Part shown: positions 26,101 to 33,400 of the stretch, in pieces
Numbering within the stretch: position 1 is the stretch's first letter
Layout: each line of letters starts with the position of its first letter
Virus record (IMG/VR): IMGVR_UViG_3300042304_000197
Location: 1 to 33,400 of that record
Reading direction: 5' to 3' (one strand)
Origin: a virus
DNA: 33,400 nt
Position numbers and translations under genes: made by a program
Notes under the pieces: model-generated
Seen by the model: only the letters and a program-made list of their open reading frames with translations
Database searches by the model: none
Told to the model about the DNA's origin: nothing

Positions 26101-26770
26101 TTATGACATCTCTTTACAAGATCAATTGAATGCTAACCAAGCAGACTATAGAGCAATGCAAAGAATAGCAGGATATAATCCAGCAGCTCAAGCCAACTTG
26201 AATGCTCAGAAATATCAAGCTAATCAACAAGTGTTAGGTACTCAGTTCAGAGCTAACCAAGAAATGAAAGATAGAGTGTATACTGAGAATAGAAACATTC
26301 TAAACCAAGCTAAGCTTACTAACCTTGGTATATACGATAAGCAGTATGAAAGACAAGCACAAGCATTGTCTAACACTAAAGCTACAACACAAGCTGCTCT
26401 TAATTCTATTTCTGATAAAATGGCTAAGAACGAACTTGAGAATAGAACTCTTGGTATCTATGAGAACTTATACAAATATAGATATGATAAGAGTGGTAGA
26501 GCAATCAACATGAATGGAATATTTCAACCAAACATTCCTACAGTTGGTGGTGTTAATGCTACACAGAAACAAGTTCCTGTTCTTGATGAAAACGGTAATG
26601 TGAAGTATTATCAATTACAAAACAAAACTAAAGAAGAATTAGCTGCAGAAGAAGAACAAGAAGATTACAAAGCTGTTCCTTCATTGGCTACATCACCAAT
26701 AAATATAAATATTCAAACAAAGAATAAGAAAAGAAATGGCTCAATAGTAAAAGCTATCAAAAATTTATAA
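23147..26770 (+). CDS. Large internal (cargo-like) virion protein with glycine-zipper segment
   Basis: A 1207-residue protein. Residues 1-40 (LKIAGVKSEKAFYKKYPSEE) form a short helical module. Residues about 80-135 are almost only Gly, Ala, Met and acidic residues. Residues about 432-480 hold a glycine zipper (GGQIGGTVGESLGTAAGTAI, GGKIGGAIGNFTGQIAG) that could insert in membranes. GG motifs recur (LQDGGM, RQGGML, MKDGGWVSNDW, RAGGHL, MGGELQ, LEEGGVVDPETGE, KFGGKF). Residues about 700-790 are coiled-coil-like, and residues 1000-1130 are helical and rich in Gln, Asn and Ala. Gene order after the muzzle matches crAss-like cargo genes, so ejection with DNA is likely. No enzyme site is seen. Confidence 0.75.
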   Translation: MKAQILKIAGVKSEKAFYKKYPSEEAFMKVHGKEFKKAQFGAYIGGDAIANPKMVNFGALYDEADLSATGMTDAMRKAQAEKAAEAAAKQSGEGEAGGDAGGGMGGMDMDSIMGMFGGGEGGDAGGIAEIASMAGGRDGLHIPKAASGTNINDWWSGMTTDTTTTVAPGFDIKKWGIGAQTMGKLGEPSAPSNKAAGNPVDTSKENWMFKNNNTIPQVGAPSTQGVGVVPNDDEQEDITLGGLTKMAGPLGGIIEGIGALRAERTAAQQANRARQLSDLQLKASTTRPEERERKYVRPEDVVNTGEAFFPIYGVGTNVLARNGARLQDGGMIGGNPTEIQNTYGNGNSLYDDLGYEPLIDYDQQKSFRQGGMLHQLQDGGYANSQDYYNQIIASGKKTGTISGGESAKGAAGGTDWGAISNVASGLGQEAMGGQNAGGQIGGTVGESLGTAAGTAIAGPMGGKIGGAIGNFTGQIAGNALDPYQRRMKKDNAATKKNVQNIVMNQMAPAIQAGYASHMKDGGWVSNDWTPQVIASFGDVTSEDYRRFAHKDEFRAGGHLKSYREPSERAMETFDMGGELQTHWGGYAEPMSYNPYLPGTGQTVMFRGKSHEEYSPNGETGIGITYGGNPVEVERGEPMVELEEGGVVDPETGEVQKSGVVFGNLKIPNQYIDLLGDKSAKGKKFKNYVADLSKTEEKQNKLIEKSTNELNRFDVKNSFDKLKLTALEASIKGGNMKLKEIADKKINAAALQNAINDTAEENGLVADDLARGKVKIDKEAMKEYAKFGGKFTKAQVGGKVVKGRGDKWSYTQAGNTGNPIWDDTQRYDQEWTPSVKTALGDKERAKKMLDYINNSYGVESDKVKKSLNKFSTEEEKINFLTTQGTNREVGPIHHVIDAAIKYTSPGMTTPLKENVKEIKKENPQTKPIEYKRSPLIDIGNQALDYLRPTDQEALDMEQLYPEMYAMSSNQLEPVPAQGYQPELGVPYDISLQDQLNANQADYRAMQRIAGYNPAAQANLNAQKYQANQQVLGTQFRANQEMKDRVYTENRNILNQAKLTNLGIYDKQYERQAQALSNTKATTQAALNSISDKMAKNELENRTLGIYENLYKYRYDKSGRAINMNGIFQPNIPTVGGVNATQKQVPVLDENGNVKYYQLQNKTKEELAAEEEQEDYKAVPSLATSPININIQTKNKKRNGSIVKAIKNL

Positions 26771-26786
26771 CTAATTTAATTATAAA
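26764..26786 (+). repeat. Copy 2 of the 23-base intergenic repeat
   Basis: Identical to 9780-9802. Its first bases overlap the TAA stop (26768-26770) of the upstream gene, so here the element is partly coding, yet it keeps the same spacing to the TTTG box. Confidence 0.75.
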
Positions 26787-26822
26787 GAATTACCAGAATT
26801 CATTATTAATTTTGGTAATTCT
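26786..26822 (+). other. Large inverted repeat overlapping a promoter (possible operator or hairpin)
   Basis: AGAATTACCAGAATT (26786-26800) pairs with AATTTTGGTAATTCT (26808-26822): 15 pairs with one wobble and a 7-base loop. The right arm contains the TTTG box of the promoter, so it could be a protein-binding dyad. No T run follows, so a terminator is less likely, although a stem ending the upstream transcript is possible. Confidence 0.6.
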
Positions 26823-26842
26823 AATAATTCATATTACATTTG
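26811..26842 (+). promoter_or_regulatory. Bacteroidota-type promoter, full consensus
   Basis: TTTG at 26811-26814, 20 bases, then TACATTTG at 26835-26842. This is a full match to TTTG-N(19-21)-TAnnTTTG, the host primary-sigma consensus in Bacteroidota. Transcription would begin near 26849, about 33 bases before the ATG at 26882. Confidence 0.7.
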
Positions 26843-26881
26843 CTAACCTACATGTAACAACATGTTTTAAAAGAAAAACAT

Positions 26882-29530
26882 ATGGCATCTTGGACAGATA
26901 AAATCCCAACTTTTAACCCTTACGTAGCACAATTACCTGTTGAGGCAATGGTTCAAGTTGGTATGCAAAAACAAAAGCAGTATGATGAGGGAATACAAAA
27001 GATTCAAACTAATATTGATAATGTTGCTGGTCTTGATATAGCTAAAGACTCAGATAGAGTATATCTACAATCTAAACTTAATCAGCTAGGTAACGATCTT
27101 AGATTTGTTGCTGCTGGTGACTTCTCTAATTTCCAATTGGTTAATTCTGTTAATGGCATGACCAATCAAATTGTTAAAGACAGTAATGTTCAAAATGCTG
27201 TTTCATCTACATCATGGTTAAGAAAACAACAAGCTGAGATGGAGAAAGCTATATCAGAAGGAAAATCTTCACAATCTAATATCTATGACTTCAATGACAC
27301 AGCAGGTAAATATTTAAACTCTAAGAAGATTGGAGAAAAATTTAGTGGAAGATACACTCAGTATACAGATGTAAAGAAGAAAGCAATGGATGCTATCAAA
27401 GCTTTGCATCCTGATCTTATTAAGTATGACATACCTTTTAAAGTGGATGGTAATGGTAAAGTGGATACTAGATTCTATGCTGATGCAATGAAGCGATATA
27501 AAATTGAAGGAGTCAGTGAAGCAAAGATTGCTCAAGCTATCTATGCTAGTATGACACCTGATGATTTAAATCAATTGAGAATTGATGGTAAGTATCAGTT
27601 TAGAGGAGCAGGGTTTGATCAACTTGCTGAAAAAGCTAAAGGAGAATATGATTCTCAGAAAGCTCAAGCAGTAGGTGCTTTAGAGTTATTACAAACTCAA
27701 AGAGCGGTAACTACAGATCCTACTAAATTAGATGAACTTGATAATCAAATTGACTACTACAAAGAACAATTAGGTGGTGATGGTAAACCTGGTATATTAG
27801 ATGAGAAGTTCTACAAAAACATTGAGTTAGCTAGAACTGATCCTGATGCTGCAAAGTATAACATTTACAAAGATGGTTTTGTAAAAGAGTTTGCTAACGC
27901 TTTTAAATGGAGTTCTAAAGAAGAAGAAGCTGTTACTAATCCTTATAAACAACAGGAGAACTGGGTAGCTGGAATGAAACTTGATCAAGCTAAGTTCCAA
28001 CAAAGTAAATATGAATTTGGTGTTAATACTCAATTCAAAATAAAAGAGTTGGAACAAAAAGATGAAGAGAATAGATTAAAAGCTCAAGAGGTTGCAATAA
28101 AGAATGCTGAACAATTTGGTGTAGATGGTCCTTGGACTAATTTAGGTAATCCTACAGATAACAAAAATAGAGGACAAGAGTTGTTCACTAATCATGTTGT
28201 GTCAGTTGGTGATTCAATCAAAGCAGACATGAATGTATTGAAGGATAAAGGTTATACTGAAAAACAAATCAACACGATGTTAAATAATTGGAACAATGCA
28301 CAAGGTGTAGTTTCTAAAGCTAACATCCCAGCAAATGCACTTAAGACAATTCAAAGTATTACTAAGAACCAAAACTACGTAGATCAGTTAAAAGCTTTCC
28401 AAACAAAAACTAGACTTGAAGCTGAAAAAGAAGCTGGTGTAGCTAATGTAATAAATGAAACTTTAAAAGGAAAAACAGGTATCAATTTCTATAGCGAAGG
28501 AAAGAAAAGAACATTGAGTGCTCGTGATATTGTAGGAGTTAAAACAAGCCAAGTTGTATTAGATTATGAAACTCCTGGAGCACCTACTAAAAAATTCTCA
28601 TATGTAGATCCACGTGGTTTAACAGAAGATCAATTAGCTTATGCTAGAGCTGTCTATGGACGTGAAGGTATTGCTAAAGTAGATAAGAATGGTAAGTTGG
28701 TTGCTAACCAAGATCCAAAAGATAGAGGATTCACTGTTAGTACTGATACAAGATATCAGTTAGATAAACTTACAAGACCTCACTTAGAAGCATCTTATAA
28801 AATTAAAGGTGCTATGAATAAAGCAAACGAGATATACAAACAAAAGCTTGGAGAGTCTGCAAATGTATTTGTTCCAAAAATAAAAGCTGTAGCTAATGGT
28901 AAAGGAGAAGTTCCACCACTGGTATTACAAGGACTTAATCAATTGATTATTGCTCAACAAAGAAAAGGAATTAAAACAGATGGTAAGTTTGACTTTACTA
29001 CTGCTTCAAATTATCTAACAGATAAAGAGGTAAAAGATACAAGAGTGTTAGTTGAACAAGATGGTGATAATTATATAATCCAATTACAAAATTTAAAAGA
29101 ACCAGAAAACACTCAAACTTTTAAAGTGAGTGCTGTAGATGTTCAAGATTACTTGGGAGACAAATATGTAAATCCTAATGTTCAAGAATCTTCTAGATTT
29201 GCAATAGGTAAAGGTAAGAGTGATATTAATAAATCACACATTGCAACAGATGCGTTAATGCAAAAGCGATTTGGAGATTTTCCAGGAATTAAAAAGTTAC
29301 AAGTAACAGCAAACCTAGAAGAAGATACTCCTGGTTTATTTATTCCTACTGTATATCTTAAACAAAAAGATGGTAAGTATGTTCGCTTTGAGATCTCAGG
29401 AGATGATAGATTATCTAGAGTTGGATATGAACAAGGAAGAGATAACTTGAATCGATTGAACGATGAGGTGTTGTTAAAAACACTTAAACAAGCTTACCCT
29501 AATTATGATTTTTCTAAAATAGACTACTAA
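26882..29530 (+). CDS. Large helical internal (cargo-like) virion protein
   Basis: An 882-residue protein, mostly alpha-helical, hydrophilic, with no signal peptide. The start (WTDKIPTFNPYVAQLPVEAM, then QKQKQYDEGIQKIQTNIDNV and DRVYLQSKLNQLGNDL) resembles a family found in crAss-like and related Bacteroidota phages just after the tail block. Residues about 375-400 are a charged helix (KIKELEQKDEENRLKAQEVA). The last 100 residues are mixed alpha/beta (FGDFPGIKKLQVTANLEEDT). No catalytic motif is seen. It is the first gene behind the second promoter. I infer packaging in the head and ejection from order and composition; direct function is unknown. Confidence 0.75.
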   Translation: MASWTDKIPTFNPYVAQLPVEAMVQVGMQKQKQYDEGIQKIQTNIDNVAGLDIAKDSDRVYLQSKLNQLGNDLRFVAAGDFSNFQLVNSVNGMTNQIVKDSNVQNAVSSTSWLRKQQAEMEKAISEGKSSQSNIYDFNDTAGKYLNSKKIGEKFSGRYTQYTDVKKKAMDAIKALHPDLIKYDIPFKVDGNGKVDTRFYADAMKRYKIEGVSEAKIAQAIYASMTPDDLNQLRIDGKYQFRGAGFDQLAEKAKGEYDSQKAQAVGALELLQTQRAVTTDPTKLDELDNQIDYYKEQLGGDGKPGILDEKFYKNIELARTDPDAAKYNIYKDGFVKEFANAFKWSSKEEEAVTNPYKQQENWVAGMKLDQAKFQQSKYEFGVNTQFKIKELEQKDEENRLKAQEVAIKNAEQFGVDGPWTNLGNPTDNKNRGQELFTNHVVSVGDSIKADMNVLKDKGYTEKQINTMLNNWNNAQGVVSKANIPANALKTIQSITKNQNYVDQLKAFQTKTRLEAEKEAGVANVINETLKGKTGINFYSEGKKRTLSARDIVGVKTSQVVLDYETPGAPTKKFSYVDPRGLTEDQLAYARAVYGREGIAKVDKNGKLVANQDPKDRGFTVSTDTRYQLDKLTRPHLEASYKIKGAMNKANEIYKQKLGESANVFVPKIKAVANGKGEVPPLVLQGLNQLIIAQQRKGIKTDGKFDFTTASNYLTDKEVKDTRVLVEQDGDNYIIQLQNLKEPENTQTFKVSAVDVQDYLGDKYVNPNVQESSRFAIGKGKSDINKSHIATDALMQKRFGDFPGIKKLQVTANLEEDTPGLFIPTVYLKQKDGKYVRFEISGDDRLSRVGYEQGRDNLNRLNDEVLLKTLKQAYPNYDFSKIDY

Positions 29531-29545
29531 TTACAATAGATAATT

Positions 29546-32500
29546 ATGCCAGATTTTAAAAACCTTAATCCAATCCTTATAAACCCAGACCAGCAATTAC
29601 CTAATTTGCCTAGTCCATCAACTCCTACTCCTGATAATTATGCATCGCTTCCCATAAATACAGATCTGTCAGGAAGAGATAATGGTGATCCTATTTTTGG
29701 TAAAGGACCAGTTGTAGGTAAAGGATTGATACCAACTGTTACAGCAAATGAATTATATGATAATAGAAGATATGATGTGTTTGCTCGTGACATTATTGAT
29801 ATTGAGGACCAGAATGCTAATGCACAATCTTGGTATACTCAAGCTGCTAATGGTATATTAAAAGGAACTAATCTTGCTGGTACTACTATTGCAGGAAGTT
29901 TTGGTATGTTATATGGTACCATCTCTTCTATGGGTACAGGAAGAATGGCTGATATATGGGATAACCCTATTATGCAAAACTTAGATAAGTGGAACAATGA
30001 AGTGGATCAAAACTATCTACCAAACTATTACACTAATCAAGAAAAGAATGCTTCTTGGTATTCTACTGATAACTGGTTAACAACAAACTTCTTATTTGAT
30101 AAGTTAGTTAAGAATGCTGGATTTGCTGTTGGAGCAATGGTGTCTGGTAACATAGCTAATGGTGCTTTAAAAGGAGTAGGTGCTGGAGTAGGTATGCTTG
30201 CTGGCGAAGGTGCTATACTTGCAGAATCATCTCAAGCATTTAAACTATTCACTCCTCTATTAAGAAATACATCAAGAGCTTTCTCTTCTGGTAAAAATAT
30301 TGAAGCTGCTGCAATTCTTGAAAAAAACATTTCATCTATTGCAGATCTTTCAGCTAGAGAGTCTGCTATTCTAAACATAGCAAAGACAACAAACACAATA
30401 GCTGGATTCCAAGATAAAGCTAGAAGAACAGCAGTGGCATTATATTCATCTGCAGGTGAGGCTTCTTTTGAAGCATTACAAACCTCAAATGAATTTAGAA
30501 ATAACTTGATTCAACAATATAAAGATACTCACTTTGGTGAAACTCCTGCAGGTGCAGATTTAGCACAAATTGATACCATCTCAGAGAGTGTAGGTAAAAC
30601 TGCATTCTTTGGAAACATGGCACTATTGAGTGTTACTGAATACGCACAGCTTCCTAAGTTATTAGGAAGTTCATATGCTGCTGAGAAACAAGCTGCTAAT
30701 AGTTTGTTAGGAAGAGTGGATGATGTTATATTGAAAGAAGGTAAGTATGTAGCAAAAGAAGGAGCTACAAGTAATGTTGGTAAATTATATGAGAGAGGTA
30801 AGAAAATAGGTAACTATGTATTTGATCCTAAAGAAGCTGCTCAAGAAGTTGGTCAATATGCTTTACAAGTAGGTACACAAAACTATTTTAACAAAGGGTA
30901 CAACGGTAAAGAAGCAAGTGCTTGGACTGATGGTTTTCTTTATGGAATGGTTGGTACAGATAAGTCTGGTAAAGGAGTTGGAGCATTCAATTCAAAAGAA
31001 GGTATTGAAAGTGGAATCCTTGGTGGTATCACTGGAGGATTAATGCAAACATTTGGACCTCAAGGACAAATTGCTAGAAACAAAGCTGCACAATATAACA
31101 CAGAAAGATTTATTCAAGATCTTAATAATGCTCCTACATTCAGAGAAGCATTCAAAGAAAAACTTCAAGCTGTAGATAGATTTGTTAAGATACAACAACA
31201 ACAACAAGGTGCTATCATTGATGGTAATGAATTAGAAGCTAGAGATCTTAATGCTGACTTAGTTCACACATATCTTGCTCCACGTATTAAGTACGGTAGG
31301 TTTGATATGATTATGGATGAAGTGAATGAGCTTAGACAATCTGGTATGAACAATGAAGGTCTTAGCGAATTGAAAGAAGAAGGATTAGCTAATATCAATG
31401 ATACAGTTGAATCATTCCAAAAAAGATTAACCTCATTTGAAGCATCTGCAAAAAATGTAGAACAGTTATATAAATCTTTGAACCTTAGATATGCTGGTGA
31501 AACTTTAAAAAATGAAGATGGTACTCCTGTAGTATCTCCTGATGGAAAACAAATTAAAAAGTATTCTCCATTAATCATTGATAAGATGGTGTATGCAGCT
31601 AGTAAAATAGCTGACTATGATATTCGTATACCTCAGTTAGCTGCTAAGCTATTAAGAGCAAACGTTCCTGTACAGGATATAATCAATGATGAGTTAACAA
31701 ATGATACATCTGTATCTCTTGCTAAAGCATTGTACAATATAGATGAGCAAAAATCAGAACGTATTGATACAGACCTTGCTAAACAAGAACTAAAAGATGT
31801 AGTTGAGGTTGCTAAAAGAAGACAACAGTTTGTTAATGAGTACAATGATCTTAAAGATAACCCACAAAACTATTCATATACTGGAGAGAAAGAAGAATTC
31901 ACACCAGAAGGAAAGAAGACTAGAACTACTCCTGCTGATAGAAGTAATGATCAATACTTTTCTAAAAGTAGAGATAAGTTTAAATCAGACAAAAGAACTT
32001 ATGAAGATCTTGTAAAACAATATGGTGAAGGAGAGAAAAGTAAATATGAGGTGTTAGAAAAGATTGCTAACTCACCTTATGCTACTGTTCTTGAAAAACA
32101 ATTAGCTCTAGCTTTCTTAAACTTTACAAGTAGAGATAGTAAGATTATATTAGGTGATAGAACATTAACTAATGCTGGAGTTTCTCAACGTGGAACAGAT
32201 GCATTTTCAGCATTGACTAGAATTAATTATGAATCTAATGCTGATGATTATGAATCAGGAAGTCTTCCAGTAGAACATGTATTGTTACATGAGATAGGAC
32301 ATGACTTAACTACATATGCTTTGTCCGATACAAACGGACAGTTCTTCAAAGAACTTGATCCATTGTTTAAGTTTGTAAAAGAAACATTCAAGAATGATCC
32401 TAACAAATATGCTGAAGCTGGATTGATTAAAGATGGTGAGTATTACGCATTCAAAAATATATATGAGTTTGCAACAGAAGCTCTATCTAATAGAGAGTTT

Positions 32501-33400
32501 CAAAGATACTTACAAACTATTCCATACAAGGGTACAAAAACTTCTACATGGCAAGCGTTTGTTAATTCATTAAAAACATTCTTCAGAAGATTGTTTGGTA
32601 CTAATAATGAAACATTATTAGAAGAAACTATTGCTGTTATAACAAACAGTATAGATGAAACATATAAGTCTGTAAAAGAAAAGAATGCTGCTATAGAGAA
32701 AGAGGAACAAGCATTGCTTGCAACTAAGAATGAGATAGATAGAGAACAGGATAAGGTAGAACTTAACTCTGGTGAGATTGCTACGCCTGCACCTATAGAA
32801 ACTACTACAGCAGAAGAGGTAGTAAAAGATGATGAGAGTTATTTAAAGAGCTGGAAAGATTTCTACATATCAGGTACAAGTGAATCTGAGAATGATCAAA
32901 ATCGTGCTAATGCACCTCAACATGTTAAGAACGCTAGACAGTTTTTAAACAACATTAAAAACTTCAAGAATGTACGTAACATAGGTGCAATACTAGTTAC
33001 ACCAAATAACCAAGCTGCATTAGGATTAGAAGGACTTACAGACTTACAGTTTGGTAGACCTACCAATGCAGAAGATAAAATCAACGATGTTGATAATGGA
33101 TTTGTTGCACAAGTATTTGTAGAACATGAGAATGGTAAAACATTCTTTGTAGATAAAGATGGAAATAGAATTGGTGAAGTGGGAAAACAGATTGATATAA
33201 ATCAAGCTATCTTTCAAGCTATGCCTACAACAGATCTTTATTATAACTATACAGATCCTAAGACAGGACAAAGAGTTCCTAGATACAGACAAGGTCAAAA
33301 AGAACAACTTGAGTCTGCATCTAATGGTTGGAGACAAGAGAGAGCTAAATTGTTTGCAAATAGTAATGGTGATTATAAAGTATATCAGATCAATGTTTCT
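29546..33400 (+). CDS. Giant virion protein with HEIGH metalloprotease domain (partial, runs off right edge)
   Basis: An open frame of 1285 codons from the ATG at 29546 to the window end, without a stop. Residues about 102-131, 190-225 and 490-505 are hydrophobic and rich in Gly and Ala, like segments of ejected proteins that cross membranes. Residues about 565-765 are helical and charged. At 915-919 lies H-E-I-G-H (LLHEIGHDLTTY), and about 60 residues on, EFATEALSNREFQRYLQ (974-990) offers a third metal ligand (E974 or E978). This arrangement is typical of zinc metallopeptidase domains in large polyvalent phage proteins. It begins 15 bases after the upstream stop. It probably acts as an ejected internal protein that processes host or virion proteins. 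Its C-terminus is not visible and could carry further domains. Confidence 0.8.
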   Translation, partial: MPDFKNLNPILINPDQQLPNLPSPSTPTPDNYASLPINTDLSGRDNGDPIFGKGPVVGKGLIPTVTANELYDNRRYDVFARDIIDIEDQNANAQSWYTQAANGILKGTNLAGTTIAGSFGMLYGTISSMGTGRMADIWDNPIMQNLDKWNNEVDQNYLPNYYTNQEKNASWYSTDNWLTTNFLFDKLVKNAGFAVGAMVSGNIANGALKGVGAGVGMLAGEGAILAESSQAFKLFTPLLRNTSRAFSSGKNIEAAAILEKNISSIADLSARESAILNIAKTTNTIAGFQDKARRTAVALYSSAGEASFEALQTSNEFRNNLIQQYKDTHFGETPAGADLAQIDTISESVGKTAFFGNMALLSVTEYAQLPKLLGSSYAAEKQAANSLLGRVDDVILKEGKYVAKEGATSNVGKLYERGKKIGNYVFDPKEAAQEVGQYALQVGTQNYFNKGYNGKEASAWTDGFLYGMVGTDKSGKGVGAFNSKEGIESGILGGITGGLMQTFGPQGQIARNKAAQYNTERFIQDLNNAPTFREAFKEKLQAVDRFVKIQQQQQGAIIDGNELEARDLNADLVHTYLAPRIKYGRFDMIMDEVNELRQSGMNNEGLSELKEEGLANINDTVESFQKRLTSFEASAKNVEQLYKSLNLRYAGETLKNEDGTPVVSPDGKQIKKYSPLIIDKMVYAASKIADYDIRIPQLAAKLLRANVPVQDIINDELTNDTSVSLAKALYNIDEQKSERIDTDLAKQELKDVVEVAKRRQQFVNEYNDLKDNPQNYSYTGEKEEFTPEGKKTRTTPADRSNDQYFSKSRDKFKSDKRTYEDLVKQYGEGEKSKYEVLEKIANSPYATVLEKQLALAFLNFTSRDSKIILGDRTLTNAGVSQRGTDAFSALTRINYESNADDYESGSLPVEHVLLHEIGHDLTTYALSDTNGQFFKELDPLFKFVKETFKNDPNKYAEAGLIKDGEYYAFKNIYEFATEALSNREFQRYLQTIPYKGTKTSTWQAFVNSLKTFFRRLFGTNNETLLEETIAVITNSIDETYKSVKEKNAAIEKEEQALLATKNEIDREQDKVELNSGEIATPAPIETTTAEEVVKDDESYLKSWKDFYISGTSESENDQNRANAPQHVKNARQFLNNIKNFKNVRNIGAILVTPNNQAALGLEGLTDLQFGRPTNAEDKINDVDNGFVAQVFVEHENGKTFFVDKDGNRIGEVGKQIDINQAIFQAMPTTDLYYNYTDPKTGQRVPRYRQGQKEQLESASNGWRQERAKLFANSNGDYKVYQINVS

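Noticed and set aside
31264-32015. Short frames on both strands near the right end
   Set aside because: They are shadows of the giant open frame from 29546, which has no stop before the edge.
1-33400. CRISPR arrays, integrase, attachment sites or tRNA genes
   Set aside because: No spaced direct repeats, recombinase motifs or cloverleaf patterns were seen on either strand.

Overview
The window is a contiguous piece of an AT-rich, tailed double-stranded DNA phage genome. It looks like a crAss-like phage (Crassvirales) infecting a member of the Bacteroidota. The reasons are: (1) a crAss-like gene order on one strand, with major capsid protein, several conserved virion proteins, an IHF-like protein, a P22 gp4-like connector ring protein, a giant P22 gp10-like muzzle/stabilization protein, then large cargo proteins; (2) two promoter-like sites of the Bacteroidota type (TTTG, about 20 bases, TAnnTTTG); (3) starts preceded by A/T-rich leaders without Shine-Dalgarno motifs. 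Every gene I accept is on the + strand, and no host gene, integrase, tRNA or CRISPR array was seen. Family names come from recognising motifs and gene order by eye, not from a search.

Layout. 1-3964: end of a capsid-module gene, the major capsid protein, a 313-base non-coding stretch rich in RNA hairpins, and two conserved uncharacterised virion genes. 3992-9693: capsid-decoration and fibre genes. Many of their products have Cys clusters and poly-Thr linkers, one has a tail-collar domain, and one is a 31-residue Cys-rich mini-protein. A strong terminator closes this block at 9746-9782. 9780-20856: a new transcription unit with its own promoter, encoding a metallophosphoesterase, a GIY-YIG homing endonuclease, a connector protein, an IHF-like protein, the ring protein and the muzzle. 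The muzzle appears to be split over two genes and carries extra Thr-linked domains. 20906-26770: an HNH homing endonuclease, then two presumed internal (cargo) proteins with a zinc ribbon, repeated GG motifs and a glycine-zipper segment. 26764-33400: a second promoter with the same upstream element, an 882-residue cargo-like protein, and the start of a giant protein with hydrophobic Gly-rich segments and an HEIGH metalloprotease motif. That gene runs off the right edge.

How it fits together: the left half builds and decorates the head, the middle builds the neck and short tail, and the right half encodes proteins probably packaged in the head and ejected with the DNA. The observations most worth following are the pair of promoters that share a 23-base upstream element at identical distance, the structured intergenic RNA after the capsid gene, the split and decorated muzzle, the relic poly-Thr tail after a fibre gene, and the virion-type metalloprotease.
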